Shown piece by piece: positions 30,620-39,840 of a stretch of DNA of 64,000 nt. The stretch covers positions 1 to 64,000 of the forward strand of contig JAFTXY010000003.1 of NCBI GenBank assembly GCA_017461425.1, in the 5' to 3' direction. The DNA is from Candidatus Gastranaerophilales bacterium (GTDB taxonomy: Bacteria > Cyanobacteriota > Vampirovibrionia > Gastranaerophilales > Gastranaerophilaceae). The notes beneath the pieces are model-generated. The model saw only the letters and a program-made list of their open reading frames with translations. It was not told the origin of the DNA and did no database searches. Numbering within the stretch: the stretch's first letter is position 1; each line of letters starts with the position of its first letter. A program made the translations under genes and the position numbers.

Positions 30620-31504
30620 ATGAAAAAAAATATAATAGCTTTTGGTGTTTTATGTATTTGCCTTAACTTAACTTGTTTTGGATTTAATATGCCTAATTTT
30701 GAATTCAAAAAAAGCGATAAAAGTGAAATTAAAACCCTTTTAAACAAACATAACAAAGCTATGGATTCAAGAGATATTGAAACACTAAAAAGCTTTTATG
30801 ATGAAAGCTATATAAGCTCTGATGGCTTCAATATTGAAGAACAAATATCTATGCTAAAAGACACATATAGCGCATACTCGGATATAGAATATAAAACTAA
30901 AATAAATAACATAACAACTTTTGACAACTGGGCTTTGGTTCAAATGTCTGATGCAACAAGCGCCAAAGTATATCCTGTTAAAGAAAGAAAATATAAAAAA
31001 CAACGTATGGGAATTTTGGAAGGAAAAAGCTCTTATGTTGTTTATTTAAAAAAAGACAAAGACTCTTGGAAAATAATCTCAGACGATATTTTAATGGAAG
31101 AAACCACTTTAAAATACGGAATAGCAAATAAAATCAACATGGATTTAATTACCCCCGCTTTTGTAAAAAACGGAAAAGAATATGATTTATCTCTAAAAAT
31201 GAACAAGCCAAGTGATATTATTGCACTTGCTTCTATTTCAAGAGAAGAAATTACGTATCCACCAACAGATAATGGTGAAAAATTCAGAAAATTCCCAGAA
31301 TCAGGAGATTTGGAAAGATTAGTTAAAGCAAACAACAAAAATCTTGATGAATACGCAGTAGCTTCTGTTGGTTTTACAAAAGTTTCCATTAATGAAGAGC
31401 AAACAAAAGCAAGAATTGAAGTCTTGGGTATGGCATATATTATGAAAAGAATAAATATGGAAAAACCAAGGATGACAAAAAACGAGGTTAAAGAAAAAAT
31501 TTAA
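30620..31504 (+). CDS. Exported protein with NTF2/SnoaL-like domain
   Basis: A signal peptide (about 1-23) precedes a segment of about 120 residues that fits the NTF2-like (DUF4440) pattern: IKTLLNKHNKAMDSRDIETLKSFYDESYI, a middle region with FDNWALVQM, and a strand ending DSWKIISDD. Such domains in secreted proteins usually bind small ligands or partner proteins. The C-terminal 130 residues are unrecognised and contain SREEITYPPT. AGGAT lies seven bases before the ATG. Its stop overlaps the lspA start by one base. Confidence 0.75.
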   Translation: MKKNIIAFGVLCICLNLTCFGFNMPNFEFKKSDKSEIKTLLNKHNKAMDSRDIETLKSFYDESYISSDGFNIEEQISMLKDTYSAYSDIEYKTKINNITTFDNWALVQMSDATSAKVYPVKERKYKKQRMGILEGKSSYVVYLKKDKDSWKIISDDILMEETTLKYGIANKINMDLITPAFVKNGKEYDLSLKMNKPSDIIALASISREEITYPPTDNGEKFRKFPESGDLERLVKANNKNLDEYAVASVGFTKVSINEEQTKARIEVLGMAYIMKRINMEKPRMTKNEVKEKI

Positions 31505-31998
31505 TGAAAGATAAAAAAGCTTTTTTGTTTTATTTTCTAATGAGCATTATTTTTCTTGATTTTGGAAATCAAATTAAAAAAATAAGCTACAATCCATACA
31601 TAGAAAACCATTCCAATCCTATTTTTTCTATATCCCATACAACAAATCAAGGGGGAGCTTTTGGCGTTTTTCAAAATCATACAAATCTTCTTGCAATTTT
31701 TGGAATAATAGCAATAGCTTTAATAACTTTTTATGTATACAAAAACATAAAATTCAGCGATAAAACCGCCCTTTTATCGATAACCTTATTCACAGCAGGA
31801 GCTTTAGGAAATTTAATTGAGCGAATTACTAACGGTTATGTTATTGATTATATAAAATTAAATTTTATTGATTTTCCGATTTTCAATATGTTTGATATTC
31901 TGATTTGCTTAGGAATATTTATTTATGCTATTTTTGTATTAATTGAACAAAAGAAAGTTATAAATGAACAAAAACTTCAAAATAATTCAGATAAATAA
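31504..31998 (+). CDS. lspA: Lipoprotein signal peptidase LspA
   Basis: Inner-membrane aspartic peptidase that removes signal peptides from prolipoproteins. Four membrane helices are visible. NQGGAFGVFQ, GALGNLIERITNGYVIDYI and FPIFNMFDILICLG carry the conserved Asn and the two catalytic aspartates (YVID and MFD). The usual Asp of the LIDR segment is Glu here, a conservative change outside the catalytic pair. At 164 aa it is normal. Start and stop overlap both neighbours, so it is in an operon with the NTF2-like and RluA-type genes. Confidence 0.92.
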   Translation: MKDKKAFLFYFLMSIIFLDFGNQIKKISYNPYIENHSNPIFSISHTTNQGGAFGVFQNHTNLLAIFGIIAIALITFYVYKNIKFSDKTALLSITLFTAGALGNLIERITNGYVIDYIKLNFIDFPIFNMFDILICLGIFIYAIFVLIEQKKVINEQKLQNNSDK

Positions 31999-32944
31999 TG
32001 AAAACGATATTCAAAAAAGATTGGATATCTTTTTAGTTGAATTTTTTGAAAATAAATTCCCAAGAGCAAAAATTGTATCTGCTATTGAAAAAGAATTGTT
32101 TCATATTAACAAAAAAACTACAAAACCATCTCATAAACTAAAACTAAATGATTTGATTGAATTTGATTTAGATAAGTTAAATTTATTTTTAAATCCAGAT
32201 ATGACGCTTATCGCTTGGGATTTTAAATTAGATATAAAATATGAAGACGATGATTTATTAGTTATAAATAAACCAAAAGAAATGCTTACTCATCCAACAA
32301 AATATGACAGGGAGCACACTCTTTGCAATGCTCTTTTAAATCATTGCAAAGATAATTTATCAAATATCGACCCCGATAGACCAGGAATTATTCATAGATT
32401 AGATAAAAACACAGCAGGACTCATCATTGTTGCAAAGAATAATGAAGCCCATGAAATTTTATCTCAACAAATTAAAGAAAAAATAGCAAAAAGAAAATAT
32501 CTGGCAATTGCGCTAGGAGAATTCAAAGAAAAACAAGGAATTATAAATAAGCCTTTAATACATTATTTAAAAGATGATGTCAAAATGACAATAGCAAAAG
32601 AAAATGAAGGATTAAATGCAATCACGCATTATAATGTTTTAGAGGAATACAAAGGTGCGTCATTAGTTGAATTAGAGCTTAAAACAGGAAGAACTCATCA
32701 AATAAGAGTTCATTTGGCTTCGCAAAATAATCCGATTTTTGGAGATAGTTTATATGGCGCCAAAAGCTTTATGCGAAACGAATTTTATAATCTAAAAACA
32801 ACAGAACAGCTTTTACAAGCATATTATATTTCTTTTATTCATCCAAAAACAAATAAAACAATGGAATTTGAATTAAAAGAATGCGAATTTTCAAAAGATT
32901 TTATTAAAGTTTTAAATTTTTTAAGGAGTAAAAATGAACATTAA
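31964..32944 (+). CDS. RluA/RluD-type 23S rRNA or tRNA pseudouridine synthase
   Basis: An N-terminal S4-like RNA-binding domain (about 15-75, QKRLDIFLVEFFENKFPRAKI) is followed by the catalytic domain with PGIIHRLDKNTAGLIIVAKN, the motif carrying the nucleophilic Asp, and LKTGRTHQIRVHLA. The start overlaps lspA by 35 bases; no later ATG in this frame leaves the S4 domain whole. Target position in rRNA or tRNA cannot be read from sequence alone. lspA-rluD adjacency is common in bacteria. Confidence 0.93.
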   Translation: MNKNFKIIQINNENDIQKRLDIFLVEFFENKFPRAKIVSAIEKELFHINKKTTKPSHKLKLNDLIEFDLDKLNLFLNPDMTLIAWDFKLDIKYEDDDLLVINKPKEMLTHPTKYDREHTLCNALLNHCKDNLSNIDPDRPGIIHRLDKNTAGLIIVAKNNEAHEILSQQIKEKIAKRKYLAIALGEFKEKQGIINKPLIHYLKDDVKMTIAKENEGLNAITHYNVLEEYKGASLVELELKTGRTHQIRVHLASQNNPIFGDSLYGAKSFMRNEFYNLKTTEQLLQAYYISFIHPKTNKTMEFELKECEFSKDFIKVLNFLRSKNEH

Positions 32945-33167
32945 TTTAGAATTATACGATATTTGCTATATGCTTATTGGATTTATTTTTTCAAGCATTT
33001 TATTTATGTTTTATTCTTCAAGATTAAAAAAAGAAATTAAAATCCTAAAAAGACAATATGAAAAAAAATCAATCGGAGCTGATGATTCTTCATTAAAAGT
33101 TAAAGCATTGGAAAATAAAATCAAAACTCTTGAAACTGCTCTTAAAAAACAAATGGAAAACAATTAA
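32934..33167 (+). CDS. Small membrane-anchored coiled-coil protein, 77 aa
   Basis: One membrane helix (about 9-28) is followed by a charged coiled coil (residues 29-74, KKEIKILKRQYEKK ... LENKIKTLETALKKQ). A good AAGGAG precedes the ATG, and the start overlaps the previous stop by 11 bases. The layout recalls LapA-like envelope proteins, but no specific family is recognised. Last gene of the run starting at 30008. Confidence 0.75.
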   Translation: MNINLELYDICYMLIGFIFSSILFMFYSSRLKKEIKILKRQYEKKSIGADDSSLKVKALENKIKTLETALKKQMENN

Positions 33168-33169
33168 AA

Positions 33170-33245
33170 GGTCAGATGTTTTTAGTATAAACCTATCCCA
33201 AAAGCAACTAATTAACACTAAATAAGGTGATAGGAACATCTGACC
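33170..33245 (+). other. Structured element with long inverted repeat
   Basis: GGTCAGATGTT (33170-33180) pairs exactly with AACATCTGACC (33235-33245). CCTATC (33192-33197) pairs with GATAGG (33229-33234) directly inside it. TTTAGT (33181-33186) could also pair with ACTAAA (33217-33222), which would make a pseudoknot. It starts two bases after the stop of the small membrane protein gene. It may be the operon's terminator, though no clear T run follows, or a structured RNA. Confidence 0.5.
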
Positions 33246-33292
33246 CATTTATATATTAAACATTTTTAATACTAATTTCATTAGACAAAAGT

Positions 33293-34540
33293 CTAATTGT
33301 TTTTAGCATCTTTTATTTTAAAAGCGCAAATTAATTCTATAAAGCTTAATATTAAAAATAATCCAAATACAAGTAAATATGCCTTATTTGAATATATTAG
33401 CAAATTATTTTGTCTAACTGGTTCAAAAACATTCATCAACATGCCAGATACCATTCCCAAAAAACCAACCATCATAAAAAATGCGAAATTCTGAATAGAA
33501 ACAGCAACTGAAGATATTTCATATTTATTATAAATATGCAAAGTCAAAATCAACAGCGGAGAAATGCTTCCGATAAAAGCAGGAACGCATAATATCAAAG
33601 CTATAATTTTTGAATGAACATTAAATATTAAAAATAACGAAACTAAAAGCATTGAAAGAAAAGATAAAATACCGACAGTTTTGAATATCGGAGAACGACG
33701 ATTATTCAAACATCTTGAAATAAAAGCTGTAATTGTACCGGAGCAAGCTGAAATTAAAGCCATCAAAGATAATACCAAAGCAGCATGATTAACTTCAATA
33801 TTGCAAAAATCCTCTAAAAACTTCTTTCCAATAACACTTTGCAAAACATAATAAATACCATAATTAATGCTTCCAAAAATATACAAAACCAAATTTTGTC
33901 TATTTAATAACACTTCTTTAAATGGCACAAAAGAAAACTCAACTTTTTTTTCAATATGAACAGGTTTAAATATAAACAAAGAAATCAAATACACTAAACA
34001 CAAAAATACAGTAAAAAATCCAAGTGCATACATTGAATTTTTCCAACCAAAATTATTTGCACAAGCAACAAAAGGCGCATTTGCAACAATTCCACCACTA
34101 TATCCAATAAAAAGGATATAAGAAACTGCTAATGAAAAATTTTTATCTTTTGCATATTTTTTAACTTCACGAATAGTGCTTAAATAAAAAGTTGCAGCCC
34201 CAAACCCAACCAATGCTCTTGATAAATATAAACCAATTAAGTTTTCAGAATGCGGAAAAACAATCGAGCCAATAGCGAACATAATAGCCCCAAGAGCAAT
34301 GACCCTAAAACCGCCAATTTTGTCCACCATTAAACCAACAACAAGCTGAGTCAATGCATAAATATAACAAAATATCGCTCCTAAAAACGTAATTTTGGAA
34401 GCATCTATATTAAAATCACCTTGTAATAAATCAAAAATTGCCCCAGGAACACCTGCTCTTTGAATATTTGCAAGAAAATAAAATGTCGTTGCAATTATTA
34501 TTAAAATTAGTCTTAAATTGTGTTTTTGATGTAATGTCAT
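33293..34540 (-). CDS. MFS transporter
   Basis: Twelve membrane helices and the major-facilitator loop after helix 2 (GLMVDKIGGFRVIALG), with LSRALVGFGAATFYLS in helix 4, are typical of the family. Substrate unknown. At 415 aa it has normal length. It is followed by a small hairpin on the minus strand (TTAGAC-TTTT-GTCTAA, 33281-33296). The DUF486 gene lies three bases upstream on the same strand, so they are probably one unit. Confidence 0.9.
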   Translation of the reverse strand: MTLHQKHNLRLILIIIATTFYFLANIQRAGVPGAIFDLLQGDFNIDASKITFLGAIFCYIYALTQLVVGLMVDKIGGFRVIALGAIMFAIGSIVFPHSENLIGLYLSRALVGFGAATFYLSTIREVKKYAKDKNFSLAVSYILFIGYSGGIVANAPFVACANNFGWKNSMYALGFFTVFLCLVYLISLFIFKPVHIEKKVEFSFVPFKEVLLNRQNLVLYIFGSINYGIYYVLQSVIGKKFLEDFCNIEVNHAALVLSLMALISACSGTITAFISRCLNNRRSPIFKTVGILSFLSMLLVSLFLIFNVHSKIIALILCVPAFIGSISPLLILTLHIYNKYEISSVAVSIQNFAFFMMVGFLGMVSGMLMNVFEPVRQNNLLIYSNKAYLLVFGLFLILSFIELICAFKIKDAKNN

Positions 34541-34542
34541 AA

Positions 34543-34881
34543 CTATTTTTTAAATATAAAAAATACTGCCAAAACTATAAATATAAATCCAATTAAATAG
34601 TTCCATTTAAATTGCTCTTTAAGATAAAAAACACTAAATAAACTAAAGATTATTAATGTTATTACTTCTTGGATGGTTTTTAATTGAACAACATTGTATA
34701 CCTCATGCCCAAATCTATTTGCAGGAACCTGAAAACAATATTCCAAAAATGCTATTCCCCAAGAAACAAGTATAACAATCCATAAAGCAGAGTTTTTATG
34801 CCTTAAATGCCCATACCAAGCAAATGTCATAAAGACATTTGATATAACCAGCAAAAGAATTGGATTAATATATTTAAACAT
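34543..34881 (-). CDS. DUF486 family membrane protein
   Basis: 112 residues with four membrane helices of the DMT/EamA-half type. The conserved DUF486 features are NVFMTFAWYGHLRH, a WGIAFLEYCFQVPANRFG stretch and a helix with FYLKEQFKWNYLIGF. Function unknown; likely a small transporter subunit or dimer. Co-transcribed with the MFS transporter. Confidence 0.88.
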   Translation of the reverse strand: MFKYINPILLLVISNVFMTFAWYGHLRHKNSALWIVILVSWGIAFLEYCFQVPANRFGHEVYNVVQLKTIQEVITLIIFSLFSVFYLKEQFKWNYLIGFIFIVLAVFFIFKK

Positions 34882-34903
34882 ACCTATATTTTAATACAAA
34901 AAA

Positions 34904-35872
34904 TTATTCAAAATGCATAATGTATGTCATATCTGCATTTTTTAACACAGATAATGGCTTATTTTTCCATAATTTTAATTTTAAATATCCTGTATCAATT
35001 ATTGTAAATACCATATCTTCTTGGTATGGAGAATAATTATTACAACCCTCTTTTAAACCACAAGAATATCCTTTATGATAATATCCTTGCATTCGGTACA
35101 ATCTTCTTTCAATATTATTTTGCCTATCTTTAAAAAATAAGCCCATACTTTCAGGTGCATATACCCAATTATATCCAAAGTCTCTTGCATTTGTTTCATC
35201 TGGATACATGGTTACTTCTTGAAATTTTGGATGATGTTTTTTAAAGGCAGTTATATCAAAAAATGCCTCTATGGTTCTTTCTTTTTTATTCCATAAAATT
35301 TTTGTCGGATGAAAATAAGAAGTTGTAGAAAAATTATTTTTATCTATCCCCTCGTTAAACTGTGGAACAATAAAACTCAACAATAATTCAGGATTATTTA
35401 TACTAATAGAGTGCCTTGAATCGCCAAGACCAACATTGGGATTATTTTTTACACCATTTTTTGCTATTTCATATGCGCTTATCCAAGCTAAATCATCTTC
35501 TATTCTATATACATCTTCATTTGGAGAATAATTTTTTAAATGAGAAAAAACTAAAGAAGAATTAACGTATTTTTTTCTTTGAGCAAAAATATCTTTTCTA
35601 GATAAACCAGATAGTTTAGTCATAGGGTTAATTTTTATTTCTTCTTTTTGTTTTGCTTGAACAACATAACTTTGATTTGAAGATATAGATGAATCAACGT
35701 CGTTATTTTGCAAAATCAAATATGCAAAAGTAAGAGGCAACAATATAATAATCAAAGTCCACAATGCTTTTCTTAATCCTAAAGGATTTTTATAAAAACA
35801 ATTCGGGCAAATTTTTGTTTTTTCTATAAAAACTTCACCACACAAAGGACATTTTGTTGCTTTATCATTCAT
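34904..35872 (-). CDS. Zinc-ribbon membrane-anchored hypothetical protein
   Basis: An N-terminal zinc ribbon (CPLCGEVFIEKTKICPNC, about 8-25) is followed by one membrane helix (about 35-53) and an extracytoplasmic domain of about 250 residues with an odd CGLKEGC pair. The C-terminal domain is unrecognised. The topology suggests a ribbon inside and the large domain outside. Upstream gap 35873-35985 contains a divergent promoter. Function unknown. Confidence 0.75.
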   Translation of the reverse strand: MNDKATKCPLCGEVFIEKTKICPNCFYKNPLGLRKALWTLIIILLPLTFAYLILQNNDVDSSISSNQSYVVQAKQKEEIKINPMTKLSGLSRKDIFAQRKKYVNSSLVFSHLKNYSPNEDVYRIEDDLAWISAYEIAKNGVKNNPNVGLGDSRHSISINNPELLLSFIVPQFNEGIDKNNFSTTSYFHPTKILWNKKERTIEAFFDITAFKKHHPKFQEVTMYPDETNARDFGYNWVYAPESMGLFFKDRQNNIERRLYRMQGYYHKGYSCGLKEGCNNYSPYQEDMVFTIIDTGYLKLKLWKNKPLSVLKNADMTYIMHFE

Positions 35873-35929
35873 AAAAATTTTTTATCATACTTAAAATGCA
35901 TTCAAAACATCTTTTTGAATTATTTTAAT

Positions 35930-35959
35930 TTGTCCTTAAGAGAAATATATGCGTATAAT
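35930..35959 (+). promoter_or_regulatory. Promoter for the HExxH protein gene
   Basis: TTGTCC, 18 bases, TATAAT, ending 26 bases before the ATG at 35986. AGAGGA at 35976-35981 is the ribosome site. Confidence 0.6.
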
Positions 35960-35985
35960 ATAAATAAGGAATTTTAGAGGAAATT

Positions 35986-36606
35986 ATGAAAAAAATATTT
36001 TATAGCATATTAATTGTTGTTTCATTTCTGTTTTGTAACTGTTATGCAACAGATAATGAAGCACTATACAAAAAATATAAAGATGTTTCAGATGATATAA
36101 ACATCATTAATGCGCTTGAATTATTGGATGGGACAACAGGAAAATATTCAAAAGAAGCGATTTTAGGTAAAAATCTTTCAAATCGTCCTATAAAAATTGA
36201 ATTTTTAAATTTATCTACAATCAACCCAATGTACACAAACTTTGATGCCTTAGGTTGGAAAAGAAAGAAAAATCTTTTTATTTATATAAATGAAAAGCAT
36301 AAAGATGCTCCAATTGAAGCATTAAGTGCAATTTTAGCCCATGAAGCAATACATCAGGATGAGCATAACTCCTTAAATGAAGAAACTTATGCTTGGACAT
36401 TAGAAGCTGCTGTTTGGACTCAATTGAGCGAAGATAAACCTGAATTAGAAAAAATTTCGCACCCGTTAGTCGAGCGCGAAAGTGTTATTAAAAAGTTATT
36501 TGTTAGAGGAAACTACACAAGCAAATATATTAATAAATTTGTTATTACAAACAAAGGATATCAAAATTTGCCTGAACGTTCCTATGGATTCGAAGAATTG
36601 CTTTAA
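35986..36606 (+). CDS. Exported putative metallopeptidase, 206 aa
   Basis: A signal peptide of about 21 residues is followed by a compact domain carrying ILAHEAIHQDEH (HExxH at residues 119-123) and EETYAW 9-14 residues later. The latter supplies the third zinc ligand Glu in many gluzincins. No other family signature is recognised; the length suits a minimal zincin. Probably secreted or periplasmic. Its stop directly abuts the stop of the convergent 51-residue gene. Confidence 0.75.
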   Translation: MKKIFYSILIVVSFLFCNCYATDNEALYKKYKDVSDDINIINALELLDGTTGKYSKEAILGKNLSNRPIKIEFLNLSTINPMYTNFDALGWKRKKNLFIYINEKHKDAPIEALSAILAHEAIHQDEHNSLNEETYAWTLEAAVWTQLSEDKPELEKISHPLVERESVIKKLFVRGNYTSKYINKFVITNKGYQNLPERSYGFEELL

Positions 36607-36762
36607 TTATTTTCCATATGAGTTAATATAACGAGAAGCAAGATGAGAAAAATAAGACGCTCTAAATTCTTCACTTGCAACGTTTTCAACAACTGATGGA
36701 AGAATAACTAAAAACGTATAAACAATTAATCCAAAAAATACAAGACTCAACATTTCAATCAT
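36607..36762 (-). CDS. Small membrane protein, 51 aa
   Basis: A 52-codon frame too short for usual cut-offs. It starts MIEMLSLVFFGLIVYTFLVI, a single membrane helix, followed by a hydrophilic tail (VVENVASEEFRASYF ... INSYGK). GAGGT precedes the ATG with good spacing. The stop meets the convergent gene exactly, with no unexplained gap. Codon use resembles the neighbours. No family recognised. Confidence 0.65.
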   Translation of the reverse strand: MIEMLSLVFFGLIVYTFLVILPSVVENVASEEFRASYFSHLASRYINSYGK

Positions 36763-36863
36763 TATATAACCTCTTTTTTATCATCCTTATATTATTCATG
36801 ACGGTTTTGTTTAAAGAAAACTTTAGGTTTTTATTAAAAGATTAATAATTCTTAACAAACCTA

Positions 36864-39704
36864 TTAGTCATCCAGTTTACTTGGGTCAAAGATATAGAAA
36901 TCAGATAATTCAGATAATTTTCTTACATTATCTTCTACACCGCTACCACCATCACGAGTTACAAATGTTCCATTTTCATAATCTACAGAAACAATAATAC
37001 CCATATGGCGTTTTTCTCCATATGAAAATATCATGCCTGGTTTTACATTTTTCATTGCTTCTGCGTCAGCCTTCTTACCAGAACCTGCTGCATTAACAAC
37101 CGTGCAACCGTTATCGATGAAATGTTTCTCAACTTCATCAGATAATTCTACAGTTATTTCTATTCCAACTTCTTTCAAAGCAGCTCTTACGTAATATATA
37201 CAAGTATCTTGCTTTTTGCCTTCTTCTTTTACGCTATATTTATCACTTGCAGTAACAATATCTGCTAATTGCTTATCATTATTTTGAGCTCTATTTGCAT
37301 ATTCAACCATGTCTTTTCTTCCTTTATCAACCGTTTTATATGCTTCTTCACCATATTCTTTTGCTTCTTCTATAATTTTTTCTTCTGTTAAACCAAATGT
37401 TGGAGAGCCAGAAAGTAAAAGCAAAGCGTCATTTTGAGATTTCTTTAGAATTTCTTCTTTTTTCTCATCAGTTAATTCTGCTTCATCAGTTGGTATATAT
37501 TGTTCTTGAAGTACAGCCAATAAAAGCTTACTATAACCACCACCATAAGAAGAGAATACTAAATATGCAGCTATTTGTTCAGAAGATTCAAGCTTTTGCG
37601 ATTTTGTAATTAATTCTACAATTTTAGCATCATCTTTATCTATAATATTGCCTTCTGCATCTCTTGTTACGCATGCTTCAAAATCAGCAGCCAATTTTTT
37701 AATATTAGCAGGGTCTAATAAGGCATCTCTCATTTTAACATCTTTGCCGGCACCTGTTTCTGTAGCTGTTTTATCTCCTGCAGCCACTACAAAACTCATG
37801 TATCTGCCGACAGAACCATACATTTCTTCTATGAATTTCTTATCGTCTTCATCTAATTTTTTATATTTTTCATAAATTTCTTTTGCTTCAGCTGAAGCTT
37901 CAGATTCAGATAATTCTCCATTAACCAATCTGCTTACTTCGTCTTGAAGTACAATCATTTTGGCATTTTCTTCGGTAACTTCTTCTTTAACTTCAACTTT
38001 TGTATCTTTACCAACTAATGTTGTGTAATCAAGAGCAGCTAATTTTTCATTTTCTTTTTCGTCTAATTTTTTATCTTCTTCTGTTGAACCATCAACTGGT
38101 CTTTGAAGCGATTGAGTAATATAATCTTTATCGCTTATAGATGTATCTGTGGTTTCTACACCATCATATGTTTGTAGGGCAGCTCTTGCACTTGCTTCAT
38201 CAGGAGAACGTTTAACTATTTGAATTTTATTTAATTGAACAACGTCATCTTTGACTTCTGTCATGATTTCGTTTTTCAACGCATTATATTTATCACAAGC
38301 TTCTTTATATTTTCCACTTGCTTCTTGATATGCAGCCACTGCATCTAAATACGCTTTATCTTCTTCTGTATCAAATTCTGCTTTTAATGTTTCAACTTTT
38401 TGTTGTGCAGCAGTTAAAGCAGTTTCTGCGTCTGTTTTAGCAGTTTCCGCTGTTTGCAATTGTGTTTCTAAATCTGTTTTTTGTGTTTCTAAATCCGCTT
38501 TTTCTTTTTCTTGGAATGCTTTATCTGCTTCTAGTTCTTGGATTTGATTTTTTATTGCATTATTTTGAGAAATAATTTTTGCTTTATCTGTATCAGAAAC
38601 ACTTTCACCAGATGGAACATCTTGAATTTGCCCTTTTAAATCAGCGATGCTATTTTCAATTTGCCCAATTGTTATATCATAAGTTCTTATTTGGCTATCA
38701 GCAACCGCAACTTGAGTAGTTAAATCATTAACTGTTTCAACAGCATTACTATAAGCTTCTGTTTTTGCTTGTTGATCTTCAATTGCTGTTGTCATTTCAT
38801 CAGCTTTAGCTTGTTTTTCTTGCGAAAGCTTTCCTTTTTCTGTTTCAACAGTAGCTTTTGCAGTTTCTGAAGTAGTTTTTGCAGCCTCTTTATCAGCGGC
38901 TGCTTTTTGTAATGCCTCTCTTTTAGCGTCAGGAATATTACTCATTTGAGATAATGGATTTGTTCCATCCAGTGCCCCTGTTAAATCTTTTGAAGAAAGT
39001 GCAGCAAGAGCACTAATTGATGAAACTGAATCTGTAACATAATTTTGCACTTGAGATGAAGTAGAATTAAATGCTTCTGTTACATCCATGTCATCAAATT
39101 CTACAAATTTTGGTCCATCTTCTTGTTGTTGCTCGTCGTTTTTATTTGGATCCTGAGTTCCGCCACCAGGACCAGGGCTATTTTGAGGTTGCATTGCTTG
39201 ATAAGCTTTTTCAACTTCTCCAAGTTCTTGTGTTAAATCCACATTATTATCATTCAATAGTTGTTCAAAATCTTCTGTTGATAAAACACCATCTTCACCG
39301 GCAGCCTTTTCAAAGAAATTTTTCAATTCTTCTGCTGAAATATCATTTTTATCAGCCTCTATTTCTTCAGCCGTTTTACCTTCTGTTTCAATAACATTTA
39401 TTAAATCTAAAATTGTATCATTAGACATAACAACGTCCATAAGCTGCAACATTGCTTCTTCTTTTTGAGAAACTCCGCTCATTTTTTCAATTTGTGCAAA
39501 AATTGAAACATCAGCAGCGCCTTCTGTCGTGGTTAAACGATGGTCAAATGTATCTTCAAATTCTTCCCAATCAATTTTATCGCAAGCAATTTTTAAATCT
39601 CTAAGAGCATCAGCCTTATCATAACTTTCAGCACCATTGATTTTTGCTTTATAATCAATGATATTTATCATTCTTTGCACTAATACGCTAATATCGTTTC
39701 CCAC
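36864..39704 (-). CDS. 946-aa coiled-coil protein with possible CHAP/NlpC-like end
   Basis: Acidic N-terminal region with an EF-hand-like stretch (GEDGVLSTEDFEQLL, about 135-150) and a short proline/glycine linker. A long coiled coil follows (about 270-460; repeated AxxAxTxxE and QIQELEADKAFQEKEKADLE), then a helical middle. The last 120 residues contain DTCIYYVRAALKEVG, then KPGMIFSYGEKRHMGIIVSVD and a strand VTRDGG. The Cys...His...strand order is that of CHAP or NlpC/P60 amidases. No signal peptide. Start is GTG at 39704; an ATG 11 codons later is possible. A peptidoglycan-active or secreted surface protein is my inference; the domain call is tentative. Confidence 0.7.
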   Translation of the reverse strand: MGNDISVLVQRMINIIDYKAKINGAESYDKADALRDLKIACDKIDWEEFEDTFDHRLTTTEGAADVSIFAQIEKMSGVSQKEEAMLQLMDVVMSNDTILDLINVIETEGKTAEEIEADKNDISAEELKNFFEKAAGEDGVLSTEDFEQLLNDNNVDLTQELGEVEKAYQAMQPQNSPGPGGGTQDPNKNDEQQQEDGPKFVEFDDMDVTEAFNSTSSQVQNYVTDSVSSISALAALSSKDLTGALDGTNPLSQMSNIPDAKREALQKAAADKEAAKTTSETAKATVETEKGKLSQEKQAKADEMTTAIEDQQAKTEAYSNAVETVNDLTTQVAVADSQIRTYDITIGQIENSIADLKGQIQDVPSGESVSDTDKAKIISQNNAIKNQIQELEADKAFQEKEKADLETQKTDLETQLQTAETAKTDAETALTAAQQKVETLKAEFDTEEDKAYLDAVAAYQEASGKYKEACDKYNALKNEIMTEVKDDVVQLNKIQIVKRSPDEASARAALQTYDGVETTDTSISDKDYITQSLQRPVDGSTEEDKKLDEKENEKLAALDYTTLVGKDTKVEVKEEVTEENAKMIVLQDEVSRLVNGELSESEASAEAKEIYEKYKKLDEDDKKFIEEMYGSVGRYMSFVVAAGDKTATETGAGKDVKMRDALLDPANIKKLAADFEACVTRDAEGNIIDKDDAKIVELITKSQKLESSEQIAAYLVFSSYGGGYSKLLLAVLQEQYIPTDEAELTDEKKEEILKKSQNDALLLLSGSPTFGLTEEKIIEEAKEYGEEAYKTVDKGRKDMVEYANRAQNNDKQLADIVTASDKYSVKEEGKKQDTCIYYVRAALKEVGIEITVELSDEVEKHFIDNGCTVVNAAGSGKKADAEAMKNVKPGMIFSYGEKRHMGIIVSVDYENGTFVTRDGGSGVEDNVRKLSELSDFYIFDPSKLDD

Positions 39705-39840
39705 GTTACACCATATTTCCTATTAATCTTCCTTATATTCGGTTTCGTCAAAACAGCTTTTAATCTTTAATATTTCAGGAAAAAAATTTTAAAATCGTTA
39801 CAATTTGTAATATAATAATTTTAAATTCTTGAGGAAATTT

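Noticed and set aside
39071-39394. 107-codon plus-strand frame opposite the 946-residue protein gene
   Set aside because: Histidine/leucine-rich shadow of a glutamate/glutamine-rich coiled coil; no ribosome site.
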